Of a stretch of 5,062 nucleotides of DNA, positions 1-5,062 are shown piece by piece. The DNA is from an uncultured Eubacteriales bacterium. Lineage in GTDB: Bacteria > Bacillota > Clostridia > Oscillospirales > CAG-272. Both the position numbers and the translations under genes were made by a program. The notes beneath the pieces are model-generated. The model was given only the letters and a program-made list of their open reading frames with translations, searched no databases and was not told the DNA's origin. Each line of letters begins with the position of its first letter. The first letter of the stretch is position 1. Location of the stretch: NCBI GenBank assembly GCA_900547565.1, contig URHI01000127.1, forward strand, positions 1 through 5,062, given 5' to 3'.

Positions 1-130
1 TGACTGTCACCGAAAGTCCGTCCCATTCCTCACTGAATTCCAGCTCGATTTGCTCAATCCCGTAGCTGCCGCGCGTCCCGGCAATGAATTTGCCGGGATT
101 TATTACGTAATTATCTATTCTCAGCTTCAT
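1..130 (-). CDS. N-terminal fragment of a phage-structural-like hypothetical protein
   Basis: Only the first 43 codons are present; the gene continues past the left edge. The frame starts MKLRIDNYVINPGKFIAG and continues with a GSYGIEQIELEF stretch and an EEWDGLSV motif, with no stop. The start is the ATG at 130-128, preceded by AGAAAGG (145-139) with an 8-nt spacer, so it is a credible translated start. From memory, this N-terminal pattern (a short beta-rich opening, then 'GSYGIEQIE...EWDGLSVTVTFY'-type text) occurs in small proteins near tail or baseplate genes of clostridial prophages. That resemblance is unverified, and the function is not assigned. It points the same way as murQ but is separated from it by 162 bp with its own candidate promoters, so it is probably a separate transcription unit and may mark a prophage edge. 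Confidence 0.6.
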   Translation of the reverse strand, partial: MKLRIDNYVINPGKFIAGTRGSYGIEQIELEFSEEWDGLSVTV

Positions 131-143
131 TACTTATGCCTTT

Positions 144-157
144 CTGTTTGAAAACAG
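144..157. repeat. Perfect inverted repeat, 6-bp arms, abutting a ribosome-binding site
   Basis: CTGTTT (144-149), centre GA, AAACAG (152-157). On the minus strand it lies downstream of the candidate -10 at 186-181 and directly against the AAAGG Shine-Dalgarno (143-139) of the partial gene. The 2-nt centre is too short for a full hairpin, so if functional it is more likely a binding site for a dimeric regulator. It could also be chance. Confidence 0.4.
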
Positions 158-180
158 TGCGCTTTGGTTATCCCGGTATG

Positions 181-189
181 ATTATATCA
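181..189 (-). promoter_or_regulatory. Candidate extended -10 promoter for the partial left-edge gene
   Basis: The minus strand reads TGATATAAT (189-181), a perfect extended -10 (TGnTATAAT). No good -35 hexamer is found 16-18 bp upstream, which extended -10 promoters can tolerate. The predicted start would be near 174, giving a leader of about 44 nt to the ATG at 130. Confidence 0.45.
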
Positions 190-207
190 GGGCATGCGCA
201 GGCACGG

Positions 208-225
208 CTGACAGCTTTGTGTCAG
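208..225. repeat. Short hairpin-forming inverted repeat in the murQ downstream gap
   Basis: CTGACA (208-213), loop GCTTTG, TGTCAG (220-225): a perfect 6-bp stem with a 6-nt loop. On the minus strand it is not followed by a T-run, so it is not a convincing intrinsic terminator for murQ. It would lie inside the leader of a transcript starting from the promoter at 272-300. Confidence 0.35.
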
Positions 226-271
226 TAAAAGTTCCTGCAACAGGCATCATAAAAATTCGAAGCCGCCGCCA

Positions 272-300
272 ATTGTAAATATGTATCACATTTCAGTCAA
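272..300 (-). promoter_or_regulatory. Candidate sigma-A promoter overlapping the murQ stop codon
   Basis: The minus strand reads TTGACT (300-295), a 17-bp spacer, then TACAAT (277-272). Each hexamer is one base off consensus and the spacing is optimal. The -35 overlaps the last codon and stop region of murQ. The predicted start near 265 would make a leader of roughly 135 nt before the partial gene at 130. This would allow the left-edge gene to be expressed independently of the murQ cluster. Confidence 0.5.
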
Positions 301-1120
301 TTCCCAGTTCATTGAGCGCCGGAATTACCCCTCCGTGACGTTCAAGCAGCCCGGCAGCCGCATCGTGCGACACACTGCCCAGTTCCATTATTATACGGGT
401 TGCCCGTTCACGTAGCTTTTCGTTGGTCGGGCGAACATTGACCATGAGATTGCCGCGGACAAGTCCCAAACGAATCATGGTTCCGGTTGACAGCATATTC
501 AGCACCAGCTTTTGAGCCGTCCCGGCCTTAAGGCGCGTCGAGCCAGAAATAACCTCGGGACCTACATACGGTGCGATAATCACCCGGCACAGCGGCGCCA
601 TAAGCGAGTCAGGATTGCAGGTAATGCCCATAGGCACGGCACCGAGCTCTGTCGCACGCTTAAGTGCTCCAAGCACAAACGGTGCGCGCCCCGCCGCCGA
701 CAGCCCGACGACCACGTCTCCCGCAACTACACCGCCTTCGTCAACGGCTTGTGCGCCACGGCTCTCGCTGTCCTCAAAGCCTTCGGCGGCCCGGAACATG
801 GCATCCTCTCCCCCGGCGATAATGCCGCGCACAAGACTATAGTCCACTCCGAACGTAGGCGGGCACTCGGAAGCATCCACCACACCAAGCCGCCCGGAAG
901 TTCCGGCACCGACATAGATCAGATGCCCGCCGGCCTTAAGCTGCCCGGCAATGATATCAACCGCCTCGGCTATTTGCGGCAGCTGGGTCTCCACTGCCTC
1001 TGCCACATGCTTATCCTCATTGTTCATGACGCGCATGGCCTCAAGTGTGGTCATTTTGTCGATTCCGGCACTTGCGGGATTGCGTCCTTCAGTCTTGAGG
1101 TTATCGTAATTGTCGCGCAT
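293..1120 (-). CDS. murQ: N-acetylmuramic acid 6-phosphate etherase (MurQ)
   Basis: MurQ is a cytoplasmic enzyme that cleaves the lactyl ether of MurNAc-6-phosphate, giving GlcNAc-6-phosphate and D-lactate, in peptidoglycan recycling. The 275-residue product is a single SIS domain. It shows the sugar-phosphate loop GAGTSGR (71-77), the family block DASECPPTFG (82-91), and the signature GSTRLKAGTAQK (193-204). By alignment from memory with E. coli MurQ (Glu83, Glu114), the catalytic acids are Glu85 and Glu116. An upstream in-frame ATG at 1150 exists, but I choose the ATG at 1120 because GGAGG (1134-1130) sits 9 nt before it and the protein then begins at the usual family position. The start lies 1 nt after the GDPD stop, so translation is probably coupled. 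The tail is about 25 residues shorter than in E. coli: a region resembling the final helix (LLERHGGVIPAL) follows directly on the NEKL segment and first helices. The gene is otherwise intact. Family assignment is very secure. Confidence 0.96.
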   Translation of the reverse strand: MRDNYDNLKTEGRNPASAGIDKMTTLEAMRVMNNEDKHVAEAVETQLPQIAEAVDIIAGQLKAGGHLIYVGAGTSGRLGVVDASECPPTFGVDYSLVRGIIAGGEDAMFRAAEGFEDSESRGAQAVDEGGVVAGDVVVGLSAAGRAPFVLGALKRATELGAVPMGITCNPDSLMAPLCRVIIAPYVGPEVISGSTRLKAGTAQKLVLNMLSTGTMIRLGLVRGNLMVNVRPTNEKLRERATRIIMELGSVSHDAAAGLLERHGGVIPALNELGID

Positions 1121-1121
1121 A

Positions 1122-1943
1122 TCATTGTGCCTCCGGGTCAAATTGTTCAAAAATGCTCTTTAATTTTTTCGATCGGACAGAGTCAAAGACATACTTATTG
1201 CTCACCGTCCATACAAAAGTAGGCAGCTTGTACATACTGCGCATCAGCCGGAGCGGAATTTTATTCAGGAAACGTCCGTCAGCCGCCACAAAATCGGGAC
1301 GTGAGATAACATTTGTCATCATAGTGCCGAGCATAAAATTCACCAGTTTTCCCGTTGTCGGATTTTGCGAAAAATCGGTATAAAGTACACCGCGCGCTAT
1401 TTTGGGCTGATGCTTTTTGAACCAGCCGAGCAAATAGGGATTGAACGACTCAACGCACACCTTGCCGTCATAATGCCCGAGAATACGCGCCACCGCCTCA
1501 CACAACGCTGTATCCGACGTTTCACCCTTAAGCTCAATAAGCAACGGTACCCGTCCCCGCACGGTATCAAGCACATCGCTGAGCAGCGGGTTCGTGTATT
1601 CAGTTTCTCCGAGATGCCGCCATGACAGCTCGGCTCCACGCAGCGACGAAAGCTGGACATCCTCACCGCACATGCGACTGAGCGTATAGTCGTGGAACAC
1701 CATCACATCGCCGTCGCTTGACAGCTGAACGTCCAGTTCAATTCCGTATCCGCGGTTGACTGCCGCCGCAAACGCCGGGATGGAGTTCTCGGGTATATCC
1801 CCGCCCCACAGCCCCCTGTGCGCGTAATTCACATACAGCTTTTCCATGCCGGGACGCTGTGACTCCCGACGCGGTGCCGACAGTATAAGGTAAACAATTG
1901 CAAATGCGATAACAATCAGCACCGCGATCACTACATAAATCAT
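1122..1943 (-). CDS. Membrane-anchored glycerophosphodiester phosphodiesterase (GDPD family)
   Basis: GDPD enzymes are metal-dependent TIM barrels that hydrolyse glycerophosphodiesters to glycerol-3-phosphate and an alcohol. The 273-residue protein has one N-terminal hydrophobic helix (2-22) followed by APRRESQR, then the catalytic domain. Visible active-site motifs are His42-Arg43 in AHRG, Glu52-Asn53 in PENS, Glu69 and Asp71 in IELDVQ, His84 in VFHD, Glu137 and Lys139 in LIELKG, the VESFNP strand (164-169), and FVWTVSN (243-249). The metal ligands and both catalytic histidines are present, so it should be active. The positive charges after the helix, with none before, favour a cytoplasmic catalytic domain. 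The start is the ATG at 1943, with GGAGAAAGG just upstream (AAAGG at 1957-1953, 9-nt spacer). It lies 20 bp after the transporter stop and 1 nt before murQ, so it belongs to the same operon. The true substrate (lipid-derived diester, teichoic acid fragment or other) is not shown by the sequence. Confidence 0.92.
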   Translation of the reverse strand: MIYVVIAVLIVIAFAIVYLILSAPRRESQRPGMEKLYVNYAHRGLWGGDIPENSIPAFAAAVNRGYGIELDVQLSSDGDVMVFHDYTLSRMCGEDVQLSSLRGAELSWRHLGETEYTNPLLSDVLDTVRGRVPLLIELKGETSDTALCEAVARILGHYDGKVCVESFNPYLLGWFKKHQPKIARGVLYTDFSQNPTTGKLVNFMLGTMMTNVISRPDFVAADGRFLNKIPLRLMRSMYKLPTFVWTVSNKYVFDSVRSKKLKSIFEQFDPEAQ

Positions 1944-1960
1944 TAATTTTTGCCTTTCTC

Positions 1961-1979
1961 CGATTATTGATCAATATCG
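1961..1979 (-). repeat. Palindrome spanning the transporter stop codon
   Basis: TATTGATCAATA (1965-1976) is a perfect 12-bp palindrome, extended by CGA/TCG arms with a one-base bulge. In minus-strand RNA it can fold with a GATC loop. It contains the MFS stop codon and ends against the GGAG of the GDPD ribosome-binding site. Partly it encodes the last residues (DIDQ) of the transporter, so it may be coincidental. There is no T-run, so it is not a terminator. Confidence 0.35.
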
Positions 1980-3589
1980 CCGAGCGCCTCAAGGCGGTTT
2001 TCGGGCGGGATGGGTTTGGAATCACCGTGCCGTACAAACAGCATGGTAACAAATGAGCCGAGCACGAACACAGTCGCATACGGGAACAGAAGTGTCATGC
2101 TTATGTCGAGGAACAGACCGCTGAGTACCGGTGTGACAGTCTGTGCCAGCATACTGGCAGTGTAATAAAATCCGGTGTATTTGCCGACATCCCCGCCGCG
2201 CGACAGCTCGACCACCATCGGGAAGGAATTGACGTTGATAGTAGCCCAGCCGATACCCGCCAGCGCAAACAGTATGTTCATCACCAGTGTCGGGCTGTCC
2301 TGCCGCATGAATATCGCGCCGCCAAACGCCACTGCCAATATCATGACGCCTGCCAGAATGGTCTTTTTGCGCCCCAGCTTTGAGGATATTATACCCACCG
2401 GGAGGTAGGATATAATCGCCGCCGCCTGAGCAATTATCAGCGTCATGTTATAATCCTTGGCCAAAACGTTGCCTGCATAGACCGAATACTTACTGGTAAC
2501 TGCGTTATATCCCATGTACCACAACACCACCGACGCCAGTATAAGCAAAAGTGACATCAGTTCACCGCGGGACAGCTTGCGATCTCCTGCGTTGACATTC
2601 TTTTCATCAACCTCATCTTCAATGCCGTACCGGCGGCTTTCTTCATGCATTTCCTCCACCATACGAGGCTCGTTTACAGTAACCATGAAAATCACCAGTG
2701 CTGATATCATGATAGCAGCGATTATTGCAAAAAACACAACGTAACTCATCATGTCGTTTGCGACATCGCCCGTTTTGAACACCATGCCGAGCACCAGCAC
2801 CAGTATTCCGCCGAATGAACCCATAAGGTTTATCACGGCATTGGCCCTGGAGCGCAACGGCTTGACGGTAACATCCGGCATGAGCGCCACTGCCGGCGAA
2901 CGGAATACTGCCATTGAAATCAGAACAACGAGCAGCAATCCAATAAAAAACACAAGTATCGCCGGATTATTGAGCGTTGCGTCACGCGCAACTGCCTGAC
3001 GTGCGGGAACGACATAATCATTATAAAGCGGGTTGGTAACCTTTTGGGGCTGTCCGTCCTTCCCGGTCACAACCGCGCCTGACTTATCCGTCTTATCGAC
3101 CTTGAGCGTGATCGAAGTGAACTGCTCACGCGTGAATTTTTCCTTAAGCACAAATTTTTCACCGGATTTAGTCACAAGTTCATAAGTTGTACCGCTCGAA
3201 TCTGTCTTTTTTTCGTAATTGTAATCATAAAGCGCTTCGAGCGTCGCCTTGTCCTCAACATTTGAGTATTCGGAGATGCGTGTCAGCTGCATGGAATCCA
3301 CAAACGACAGTCCCACAAATGCAACTGCTGCCGCAATTGTTCCGATAAGTATGAACGGTGTCCGTCTGCCCAGCTTTGAGCGGCATCTGTCCGACAACGC
3401 ACCGAACAGAGGCAGCATGAACAGCGCCAGCACATTATCCAGCGCCATTATCGCACCGGATACCGTCTGCGACATGCCGAATTTGTCAGTCAGTATTTTT
3501 GGAATTATAGTGTCGTATGCTTGCCAGAAAGCGCATATAAGAAAAAATGCAAAGCCTACACACAGCGTTTTTCTGTAATTCAGCTTCAT
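1964..3589 (-). CDS. MFS transporter, GPH/SLC45 (sucrose-transporter-like) type, with large extracytoplasmic insertion
   Basis: This 541-residue integral membrane protein has 12 predicted helices, at about 9-28, 44-64, 78-98, 209-229, 251-271, 283-304, 344-362, 383-402, 410-428, 434-453, 474-496 and 500-520. The cytoplasmic loop 2-3 motif SDRCRSKLGRRTPF (66-79) matches the KxGRRxPF motif typical of sucrose/SLC45-like and GPH carriers; its half-repeat SSKLGRKKT (402-410) lies after helix 8. A charged cytoplasmic loop (305-343) joins the two halves. The oddity is a hydrophilic segment of about 110 residues (99-208) between helices 3 and 4, which by topology faces outside; it makes the protein longer than the usual 400-470 residues. 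These carriers usually move sugars or glycosides with H+ or Na+, but the substrate here is unknown. The start is the ATG at 3589, with AAAGGA (3606-3601) upstream. The gap to the Nudix gene is 33 bp and to GDPD 20 bp. Co-transcription with GDPD and murQ suggests import of a cell-envelope breakdown product; this is inference. Confidence 0.9.
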   Translation of the reverse strand: MKLNYRKTLCVGFAFFLICAFWQAYDTIIPKILTDKFGMSQTVSGAIMALDNVLALFMLPLFGALSDRCRSKLGRRTPFILIGTIAAAVAFVGLSFVDSMQLTRISEYSNVEDKATLEALYDYNYEKKTDSSGTTYELVTKSGEKFVLKEKFTREQFTSITLKVDKTDKSGAVVTGKDGQPQKVTNPLYNDYVVPARQAVARDATLNNPAILVFFIGLLLVVLISMAVFRSPAVALMPDVTVKPLRSRANAVINLMGSFGGILVLVLGMVFKTGDVANDMMSYVVFFAIIAAIMISALVIFMVTVNEPRMVEEMHEESRRYGIEDEVDEKNVNAGDRKLSRGELMSLLLILASVVLWYMGYNAVTSKYSVYAGNVLAKDYNMTLIIAQAAAIISYLPVGIISSKLGRKKTILAGVMILAVAFGGAIFMRQDSPTLVMNILFALAGIGWATINVNSFPMVVELSRGGDVGKYTGFYYTASMLAQTVTPVLSGLFLDISMTLLFPYATVFVLGSFVTMLFVRHGDSKPIPPENRLEALGDIDQ

Positions 3590-3622
3590 ATCTAAGCCGT
3601 TCCTTTCATATGTAAAATTTCA

Positions 3623-4180
3623 TTATAATTTTCCCATGTCGCGCAGGCGCGCGGTCTTCAGCACAGCGGCTTGCGTTTTGGCATCGGTAACCTCGCCGTT
3701 CATTATCATGTCAACCAGCGTACCGAGCGCAACCGGCCGCGTGCGCAAAAACTCATCGTCGTCAGGATCGGTACTTCCCAAGTCAAAGCCGACCGCGGCG
3801 TACATATGAATAACCTCATCACATATTCCGACCGACGGATACAAATCGCCAAGCGGGACCAACCGGCCGCCGACAGCTCCTGTTTCCTCGCGCAGCTCAC
3901 GCCAAGCGGCCTCCTCCGGCACCTCGTCCGGACTGTCCAGCTTGCCCGCCGGAATTTCAAGCAACACACGCGCAAACGGGTAGCGGTACTGTTCAACGCA
4001 CAGCACCTCTCCTGCGGAAGTCAGCGGAACGATAGCAACCGCTCCTATGTGGCGCACCACCTCACGCACGGCACATTTTCCGTCAGGTAGGCACACCTCA
4101 TCCCGCCACAGGTGTACGATCTGACCGTCGTATATCAGCTCGCCGGTCAATCGCTTCTCGGTCAAGTCAACATAATTCAT
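3623..4180 (-). CDS. nudF: Nudix hydrolase, ADP-ribose pyrophosphatase type (NudF-like)
   Basis: This 185-residue cytoplasmic enzyme is predicted to split ADP-ribose or a related nucleoside diphosphate sugar into AMP and a sugar phosphate, using Mg2+. The Nudix box begins EIPAGKLDSPDE and continues REL.EETG, with Gly79, Arg94, Glu95, Glu98, Glu99 and Gly101. The glycine-to-arginine distance is one residue longer than the textbook pattern, which I recall as common in clostridial members. Other ADP-ribose pyrophosphatase traits are VVRHIGAVAIVP (41-52), VEQYRYP (62-68), the post-box proline in YPSVGICDE (114-122), and DAKTQAAVL (166-174) near the end. An in-frame ATG at 4255 would add 25 residues, but it lies upstream of the predicted promoter. 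The ATG at 4180, with GGAGG (4192-4188) and a 7-nt spacer, is therefore chosen, and 185 residues is the normal family length. It is the first gene of the four-gene cluster. The family is secure; the exact substrate is not. Confidence 0.92.
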   Translation of the reverse strand: MNYVDLTEKRLTGELIYDGQIVHLWRDEVCLPDGKCAVREVVRHIGAVAIVPLTSAGEVLCVEQYRYPFARVLLEIPAGKLDSPDEVPEEAAWRELREETGAVGGRLVPLGDLYPSVGICDEVIHMYAAVGFDLGSTDPDDDEFLRTRPVALGTLVDMIMNGEVTDAKTQAAVLKTARLRDMGKL

Positions 4181-4187
4181 AAACAGG

Positions 4188-4192
4188 CCTCC
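4188..4192 (-). promoter_or_regulatory. Ribosome-binding site deciding the nudF start
   Basis: GGAGG on the minus strand, 7 nt before the ATG at 4180. It sits downstream of the predicted transcription start (near 4205), whereas the upstream in-frame ATG at 4255 would not be in the transcript. Confidence 0.8.
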
Positions 4193-4211
4193 AAAGCTTA
4201 CAGATATATTC

Positions 4212-4240
4212 AGTATACACCAAAAATGCCTCCGTGTAAA
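4212..4240 (-). promoter_or_regulatory. Sigma-A promoter of the nudF-MFS-GDPD-murQ operon
   Basis: The minus strand reads TTTACA (4240-4235), exactly 17 bp, then TATACT (4217-4212), with TG directly before the -10. The predicted start is near 4205, giving a leader of about 25 nt that holds the GGAGG site. It is the only strong promoter found upstream of the cluster; the gaps between the genes are too short to hold another good one. Confidence 0.75.
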
Positions 4241-4279
4241 GAACTTTTTTCTCATCGAATATTTTTTACGGCACGTGAC

Positions 4280-4308
4280 TTGAAATCATCACAAAAATAT
4301 TGTATACT
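4280..4308 (+). promoter_or_regulatory. Sigma-A promoter of tcdA
   Basis: TTGAAA (4280-4285), a 17-bp spacer, then TATACT (4303-4308), again with TG directly before the -10. The predicted start is near 4315. The leader of about 29 nt contains AAAGGA (4329-4334), 9 nt before the ATG. The -35 boxes of this promoter and of the operon promoter face away from each other, 39 bp apart. Confidence 0.75.
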
Positions 4309-4343
4309 AAACAATAAACATTCGTTGCAAAGGAAGCATTATT

Positions 4344-5062
4344 ATGGAAATAAAGACTGAGCTTTCAAGAACCGCCATGCTGCTCGGCGGCGATGCAGTT
4401 GAGCGTCTGACGCGCGCCCGCGTTGCGGTTTTCGGACTCGGAGGGGTAGGCGGCGCGCTGTGCGAGGCGCTTGCACGCGCCGGTGTAGGCGAGCTTGTTC
4501 TCATCGACGGCGACCGGGTGTCGCTGTCAAACATAAACCGTCAGATTATCGCACTGCACTCTACTGTCGGTCAGCTCAAGACCGAGGTCATGGCACAACG
4601 CATCGCCGATATAAACCCTGACTGCCGCGTCACCGTTCACAGTATTTTCTACGGAACCGAAAACGCCGACACAGTCAGCTTTGACAGACTTGACTACGTG
4701 GCTGACGCTATCGACACCGTGACCTCCAAGCTGATAATAATACAGCGGGCTCAGCAGGCAGGAGTCCCTGTGATATCCGCCATGGGGACCGGAAACAAAA
4801 CCGACCCGTCAAGGCTGGTGCTGACCGACATATCCAAAACCGACACCTGCCCTTTGGCGCGTGTCATGCGGCGCGAGCTGCGCCTGCGCGGCATACATCA
4901 TCTGCGGGTACTTTTCTCACGTGAAGAGCCGCACACACCGGACGGAAAATACTGTACCGACTCAGCTAACGGGCGCCGTCTGCCTCCGGGAACCATGGCG
5001 CCGGTTCCAAACGTTGCCGGACTAATGATAGCCGGGGATATTATAAAGCACATCACAAAAAA
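4344..5062 (+). CDS. tcdA: tRNA threonylcarbamoyladenosine dehydratase (TcdA/CsdL), 3' end cut by the window
   Basis: TcdA is an E1/ThiF-fold ATPase that dehydrates t6A at position 37 of ANN-decoding tRNAs into the cyclic form ct6A. The window holds 239 codons without a stop; relatives are about 240-270 residues, so almost all is present. The order of motifs is LSRTAMLLG near the N-terminus, the nucleotide loop GLGGVGG (31-37), Asp55 in LIDGD, the adenylation block NINRQI (63-68) with Arg66, Lys79, and DAID (121-124). TcdA-type rather than MoeB/ThiF-type features follow: SAMGTGNKTDPSRL (145-158), DISKTDTCPLARVMRREL (162-179), and PVPNVAGLMIAGDIIK (220-235). I see no CxxC zinc pairs like those of MoeB or ThiF. 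The start is the ATG at 4344, with AAAGGA upstream. It is transcribed divergently from the nudF cluster from its own promoter, and no functional link to that cluster is evident. Confidence 0.94.
   Translation, partial: MEIKTELSRTAMLLGGDAVERLTRARVAVFGLGGVGGALCEALARAGVGELVLIDGDRVSLSNINRQIIALHSTVGQLKTEVMAQRIADINPDCRVTVHSIFYGTENADTVSFDRLDYVADAIDTVTSKLIIIQRAQQAGVPVISAMGTGNKTDPSRLVLTDISKTDTCPLARVMRRELRLRGIHHLRVLFSREEPHTPDGKYCTDSANGRRLPPGTMAPVPNVAGLMIAGDIIKHITK

Noticed and set aside
79..102. Possible CRISPR, tRNA or insertion-sequence signals anywhere in the window (coordinates nominal; a small CCGGCAA/TTGCCGG pair at 79-98 was looked at)
   Set aside because: No repeated spaced units, no cloverleaf and no transposase or terminal repeats were found. 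The small pair lies inside the coding frame of the partial gene.
208..225. Hairpin as a murQ terminator
   Set aside because: The stem is only 6 bp and lacks a downstream T-run on the minus strand.
1121..1150. Upstream ATG at 1150 as the murQ start
   Set aside because: It would overlap the GDPD gene by 29 bp and add ten residues not typical of the family, while a well-placed GGAGG precedes the ATG at 1120.
512..1222. Long open frame of 236 codons on the plus strand, opposite murQ
   Set aside because: It lies fully antisense to a secure murQ and the end of GDPD, has a low-complexity Arg/His/Cys-rich product and no recognisable motif. It is a by-product of the codon bias.
3671..4090. Open frame on the plus strand opposite the Nudix gene, plus other short antisense frames at 1153-1625, 2175-2999 and 3249-3578
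   Set aside because: All are antisense to well-supported genes and show no family motifs or convincing ribosome-binding sites.
4181..4255. Upstream ATG at 4255 as the nudF start
   Set aside because: The added residues (MRKKFFTRRHFW...) are unlike the family and lie across and upstream of the predicted promoter; the ATG at 4180 has a strong ribosome-binding site.
4307..4534. Minus-strand frame opposite the start of tcdA
   Set aside because: The Ser/Arg/Pro-rich product is an antisense shadow of the tcdA nucleotide-binding region.

Overview
The window looks like chromosomal DNA from a Gram-positive Bacillota member, most likely a gut-type Clostridia/Oscillospirales lineage. This rests on the protein families, strong AGGA/GGAGG ribosome-binding sites, sigma-A-like promoters with 17-bp spacers, and a base composition near half G+C in genes with AT-rich gaps. 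The lineage is inferred from memory of family resemblance, not from a marker gene.

Layout. (1) Bases 1-130, minus strand, hold the first 43 codons of a gene that runs off the left edge. Its N-terminus resembles small proteins found near tail or baseplate genes in clostridial prophages. (2) Bases 131-292 are a non-coding leader with two candidate minus-strand promoters and two short inverted repeats. No convincing terminator was found there. (3) Bases 293-4180 hold a tight four-gene minus-strand cluster, read right to left: a Nudix ADP-ribose pyrophosphatase-like hydrolase (nudF-like), a 12-helix MFS/GPH-SLC45-like transporter with a large extracytoplasmic insertion, a membrane-anchored glycerophosphodiester phosphodiesterase (GDPD), and MurQ, the N-acetylmuramic acid 6-phosphate etherase. 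Gaps are 33, 20 and 1 bp. One good promoter (-35 at 4235-4240, -10 at 4212-4217) precedes the cluster. (4) Bases 4181-4343 are a divergent control region. (5) From 4344 to the right edge, on the plus strand, is tcdA, the tRNA t6A37 cyclisation enzyme (E1/ThiF fold), with its own promoter. It is nearly complete but lacks a stop codon inside the window.

How the genes may work together. MurQ converts MurNAc-6-phosphate to GlcNAc-6-phosphate, the recycling step for peptidoglycan. GDPD enzymes cut glycerophosphodiesters, including those from lipids or poly-glycerophosphate teichoic acids. A transporter in the same transcript could bring in the substrate. A cell-wall/teichoic-acid salvage operon is therefore a reasonable hypothesis, but the transporter's substrate cannot be read from sequence, and no MurNAc kinase or PTS component is visible here. 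TcdA is a housekeeping tRNA modification enzyme and is probably only a neighbour. No CRISPR array, insertion sequence, tRNA or rRNA was seen. I see no clearly new system; the most unusual items are the transporter insertion, the gene combination and the shortened MurQ tail.
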